Source: Burhinus oedicnemus
Lineage: Eukaryota; Chordata; Aves; Charadriiformes; Burhinidae
Reading direction: 5' to 3'
Assembly: GCA_008921705.1 (NCBI GenBank)
Contig: VFFE01007015.1
Location: 677,513-741,512, forward strand
Length of the DNA: 64,000 nucleotides
Shown here: positions 60,019 through 64,000 of the stretch, in pieces
How the letters are laid out: every line of letters begins with the position of its first letter
How positions within the stretch are numbered: the first letter of the stretch is position 1
Made by a program: the position numbers and the translations under genes
The notes under the pieces: model-generated
The model's database searches: none
Told to the model about the DNA's origin: nothing
Seen by the model: the letters and a program-made list of their open reading frames with translations, nothing else

Positions 60019-62034
60019 CTTTGTGATACATACTTTAAACCTCCTTTCATTTGTTTGTCATTGTTCACAGTTATGTCTCCAGGGTATTTTCACACATAAA
60101 GTAGACAAGCTCAGTGCTTTAACACCTTCTCCAACTCCAGAAATTGCTTTATGTATCCATAAATAGACAATCAGCATAATGATAGGCAAATAAGCGTTTA
60201 AACTGCATTGCAGTTGCTGGAAAGTGTCACAAGTTATGCGGCATTATAGATAATTATTTAACTGTATAGAGTGAGAATGCATATGGCAATGTTTAGACTT
60301 ATCTCTATTTAAAAAACCAAGCCCACACAAAAACCCCAAATTGCTGTTATTACATTAGAGGGTGAGGATGCTTCAGAGACTTCAAAAGAAATATGCCATT
60401 TCACTATCAACTTTGTCTGGGATGGGATATCCATCTGTGTACAAGAAATCTCTAGAATCTGTGAAACATTATATCACAGGACCAGATTCCTAAGAAAGAC
60501 TGTATCACTAGCATTTATTGTGCTACCTCACCTCAGCTGTTTTAAAGACAAATAGACGACATTTTATACGTCACTGATCTTTCACATACATCCTTCAGAG
60601 GAAAAGAAAAATAAAAAAAGAACAAATAGAATGAGTATTTTGTAAAGATATTCTAATTTTCTGATGATTACTGGTTTGTTTAGAACTGTCAGCATAGTAT
60701 GGTCTTATACAAAACCAAAAAGACATATTTCAATACAACAAAAAATGTAAGGCTTCTCTTTGCTAATTTGTAATCCAACTAAAATATATTTTTAGAAAAA
60801 TATCCAAGCTTGTCCCAAGTATGTCAGTAATAGAAAGTCCACCTGATTATTTCTGCTATTGATTGATCATCTCAGTGGATGTAATTTTGCTCTTTTCTTT
60901 TACTTTAAACTGTTTTTTGTTATCACTTGTTCATTCTCTATATATGCTGATAAAATTATACCTTAACATTTTTTGTTAAACTAAAATGATTGAACATGTG
61001 GTGTTTCAAACTATTCAGAATGCTTTTAAAGTTAGGAATTTTTCCTTTGGTCTTCTTTGAGTCTTCTGCAGCTAATACTTTCTTCTTGGACTGCAGACAG
61101 CAGAACTAGCCATGGCTTTCCATTATTAGTTCCACCCATGCGTAGTGCAGAAACGTCCTTCTTATTGCTCAGTACTATTCTCTTTATCCAATCTTTAATC
61201 TTTACCAAAATCATACGGGCTTAGTCACTTTTATTTGATTCAGATTATACTGAGTTCTTTGTCTTATTTCAGATGGTTCCAGAAAATACAGGATATGCTT
61301 CTTTTCCTTTTGAAATTTAAAAATCTGTGGAAAACTTCTGTTGCTGAAATTGCCACTTCTCTTCAGAAGAAACAAAAGCTACTCTCTCTACATTGTGTAT
61401 ATTTCAGTTCTGCTGCTTCTTGCGGTTAATATCACAACATAAATGCTACCTTTGAATTATAGTATATTCTTAATGTGTTTGAGAAAAGTTCCTTTGAAGT
61501 CTGATGAAAAGAGCAGAGAGAATCTTTTATAGTATTTCTTATATAGATTTCTCTTTTAATAATTGATTCTTGTTCACGAAATGGAATCTTCTTGTTGCCA
61601 TAGTTCATGCAGGTTTTGCTGTTAATTGGGTATCAGCCTTGCTGGAATTTTAAATAAGCTTTTACAGACATTGCTTTCTGTAATGTTATTATATTGTAGG
61701 CTAACAAAGATTCGCTGTCCAGAATTTGGATCTGTCTCTGTCTTAGCCCTATACTGAAAGTAAGAAAAAAATGTAAAACAGTGACATTTCTTAATTTTCT
61801 TAATTTTTGCAAGTTAAATATATCTATATGGTATCTATTCTTATATTCATAAATCTATTATGTGTTTCAGAAGTTATAGTTTAATTTCATTCATACAGAA
61901 AAGAGTAGGATGCTTAAAGACTTTTGGGTTTTCTTAACTCCTACTAATTCGGGTTTTTTACCTTTACAAATGTACCAGATCTACAAGAGCTAAACAACTT
62001 GGTATGTGTATACATGTGCGTGTATTTAGAAAAA

Positions 62035-62106
62035 GATATACAGATACAGATAGAATGATAGAATAATAGATAGGTTAGATAGATTAGACAGACAGTTAAC
62101 CTATCT
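62035..62106 (+). repeat. GATA/TAGA-rich degenerate repeat with inverted repeat
   Basis: Degenerate gata/taga words. Inside it agataggtta (62068-62077) and taacctatct (62097-62106) form a perfect 10-bp inverted repeat with a 19-base loop. Confidence 0.7.
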
Positions 62107-62251
62107 GTAGAGGAAAAGAAAATGTGATATGAAGTACAAATATGAGATATGAATTCTGGTGCCAGCATCAGTAAGGAAGTAGCAGCACTGGCTTCATTTT
62201 GATCTCATTGCCTGATTACACCACTAGCATCCTTAAAAGGCTTTAACTCTG

Positions 62252-62268
62252 TTTTTTTTTTTTTTTTT
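62252..62268 (+). repeat. 17-base T run
   Basis: Uninterrupted T homopolymer. Confidence 0.95.
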
Positions 62269-64000
62269 GCCTACGCTGAAACCTATGAAGCCTTGCAGAG
62301 CTAGTGCAGATACATTTTCCTGGCTTTCATTTTGACTTATAAAAGTACTTAGTAATTTCAGCATAGAATCAGTTTTATATTCTAAGTGGGCAAAGGGAAT
62401 AGGATTTCATTGCATGTCATGGAGTGGCTGTTGATAAGTGACCTTAGCTATTTTATTTCATTGTTTATGCTTTGTTTCTGCCTTTCACTTTTTGCAGAAA
62501 AAGACTTCTACTTTAAAAAATAAATTCACTGTGTTGAATCAAATGCTGTGTTTTTGAAACAGCTTTCAAGTGATCCCTTCCTACTAGGGACAATAAAAAA
62601 ATGTGTGTAATGGAAAACAAACTGAAATTTAAACACACATGTACAAATAGATTAATTGAACTCCTTTTTCTTCATGTTACATTGGTCACTATTCATGAGT
62701 ATTTAGGCATCCAAACCCGAATATTTCTACTTGCTGAATACCTCATGAACTTAAATGAGACTAAGGGAACTGGTTGTTAGAAAAAAAATGAAAGGCATGA
62801 TAACAAAAGAGAACAGTGGAATGAAGACTAAACAAATGGGACAGATTAAAACATAAAAGTGTCTTTTGTTCAATAAATTTTGAAGCACTTAGTACACAGA
62901 CCTAGTACAGTCATACAGAGAATGTAAAGCAGCTGATAACATGTTCATCTCCTCCACAAAATGTGTATCTTTTACAAATTAGTTTTGACCTACACTCTGT
63001 AATACCATCAACTTCTGGCATTTGGAGAATAATTTAGCCTTATGTCTATACTAAATTTTACTGAAAAAGAGTGTTTACTGAAGGTATTTGACATTTACAA
63101 CCATTAGCCTTTAACTATGAAAACACTAAAGAGCCAGTTCTGATGTTTGTAACTGAATTTCAGAAGCAAACCCTCTGACAGTTGCATTTGCAGAGTTAGC
63201 TACTATTCCCTCTGCCAGAGTTTGGCTCAAAGTGCTGCAGCACAGAGTGGTTCTAACACAAACCTCAGTGGTGGCTTCTTCAGTGGCTCTTTCTAGTTCT
63301 TCCACACTAGATATTTGGGGGTCTTTCCTAAGACATTAAAACATCATACAGCAAATCTGCTCAAATGAAATTTTCCATTAAAAAATTCCAAAAGCACATC
63401 AGTGAGAAATGTGTCTGGTTCAAATTAAAAGGAAAAAAAAAGGAATTATATTATAAACTATATTCATTTGAGCATACCCTAAATTTTATTTAGTGGTTGA
63501 ATGATCAGCTATTCATTTAATGTCTTTAAGATATCATTGGGATGTAATAACATTCAAATACAAAGTTGCAAAGTGATTGGTTTCTTGTATATTCTAGCAC
63601 AAGGTTGTTTCTTTCAAGTAGCAGGCACAACTATTGATTCATAGGGCCTGTAAGTGAAGCCCTATATTGGCCACTTTTACTTCCCATTTTCACGCTTCTC
63701 TAACTTACCCAGGAGGCCTTTTTCCTTGGCCAGAAACCAGCCTTTTTCTGTTTGCTGTCCCTAAAATTACCTCTGCATGGCACTAAAACAGGATTTTAAA
63801 ATGCTAATTTAAGGTCACCCTAGCATGCATAATTCTTATGTAGTGTATGAACAAAAAGATTCATTTTAAAACTTTGTTTTCTGTATGATCTAAAATTCTA
63901 GATAAGAGGATGAAAAGGAATATGGTGTTGTCATTTTACTTTACTCTGAAGTACTGAATGAATATATCTGCAAGTGCTTCAATGATCCTTTTAAGCACCT

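Larger units (their letters stand above)
58031..64000. other. AT-rich single-copy DNA, no gene seen
   Basis: Six kilobases to the window end with no transposon, exon or RNA gene recognised. Simple repeats: AAAT units (59427-59451), a pyrimidine tract (59952-60018), a GATA/TAGA-rich stretch (62035-62106) with a 10-bp inverted repeat, and a 17-base T run (62252-62268). Confidence 0.5.

Overview
The window looks like a gene-poor, AT-rich stretch of a bird genome, either intergenic DNA or a very large intron. The evidence for a bird is the repeat content. At least thirteen CR1 non-LTR retrotransposon fragments end in the avian CR1 signature: a 'cttccaacc' box followed by short ATTCTATG- or ATTCTGTG-type repeats. 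Three solitary endogenous-retrovirus LTRs are of kinds common in neoavian genomes. Assigning LTR families and taxon from memory is established knowledge plus inference; no search was run. I see no host exon, tRNA, rRNA or other functional RNA gene that I can defend. All coding-like sequence with recognisable homology is CR1 reverse transcriptase (ORF2) in various states of decay.

Layout: CR1 fragment cut by the window edge (1-769); single-copy DNA; solo LTR with a perfect 5-bp target duplication (2333-2931); AT-rich DNA with a hairpin and a TA/CA microsatellite; older LTR (about 7340-8088); CR1 (8491-9828); AT-rich DNA; two CR1s head-to-tail (11535-12704 and 12711-13667) running into a 714-base assembly gap (13668-14381); long single-copy DNA with one ancient CR1 relic (17431-17498), a 34-base A run (18900-18933), and CR1s on the minus strand at 20496-20823 and 25864-26620; a GGGAA pentanucleotide tract (27317-27441); AT-rich DNA; solo LTR (32283-32985); the best-preserved CR1 (35714-37465, minus) followed by another fairly fresh CR1 (38338-39161); CR1s at 42951-43562 (minus), 45240-46777 (plus, lacking its 3' end), 53162-53326 (plus) and 56460-57190 (plus); a CpG-richer, unexplained segment (57191-58030); then AT-rich DNA to the end.

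How the parts relate: the CR1 copies fall into several subfamilies by peptide and tail. Group 1 is 1-769, 12711-13667 and 38338-39161. Group 2 is 11535-12704 and 35714-37465. Group 3 is 8491-9828 and 56460-57190. Older copies are at 20496 and 42951, and one with a different tail is at 25864. Almost all are truncated at the 5' end, and none shows the endonuclease domain, ORF1 or 5' UTR, so none can move on its own. CR1 makes up roughly 17 percent of the window by summed lengths, more than the usual bird average. That would fit a CR1-rich bird lineage such as woodpeckers or hornbill/hoopoe relatives (low-confidence inference). I found no previously undescribed biological system. The best leads are a non-CpG stop codon shared by two CR1 copies, a CR1 reverse transcriptase with one apparent frameshift, the GGGAA tract with quadruplex potential, and the CpG-richer segment after 57191.
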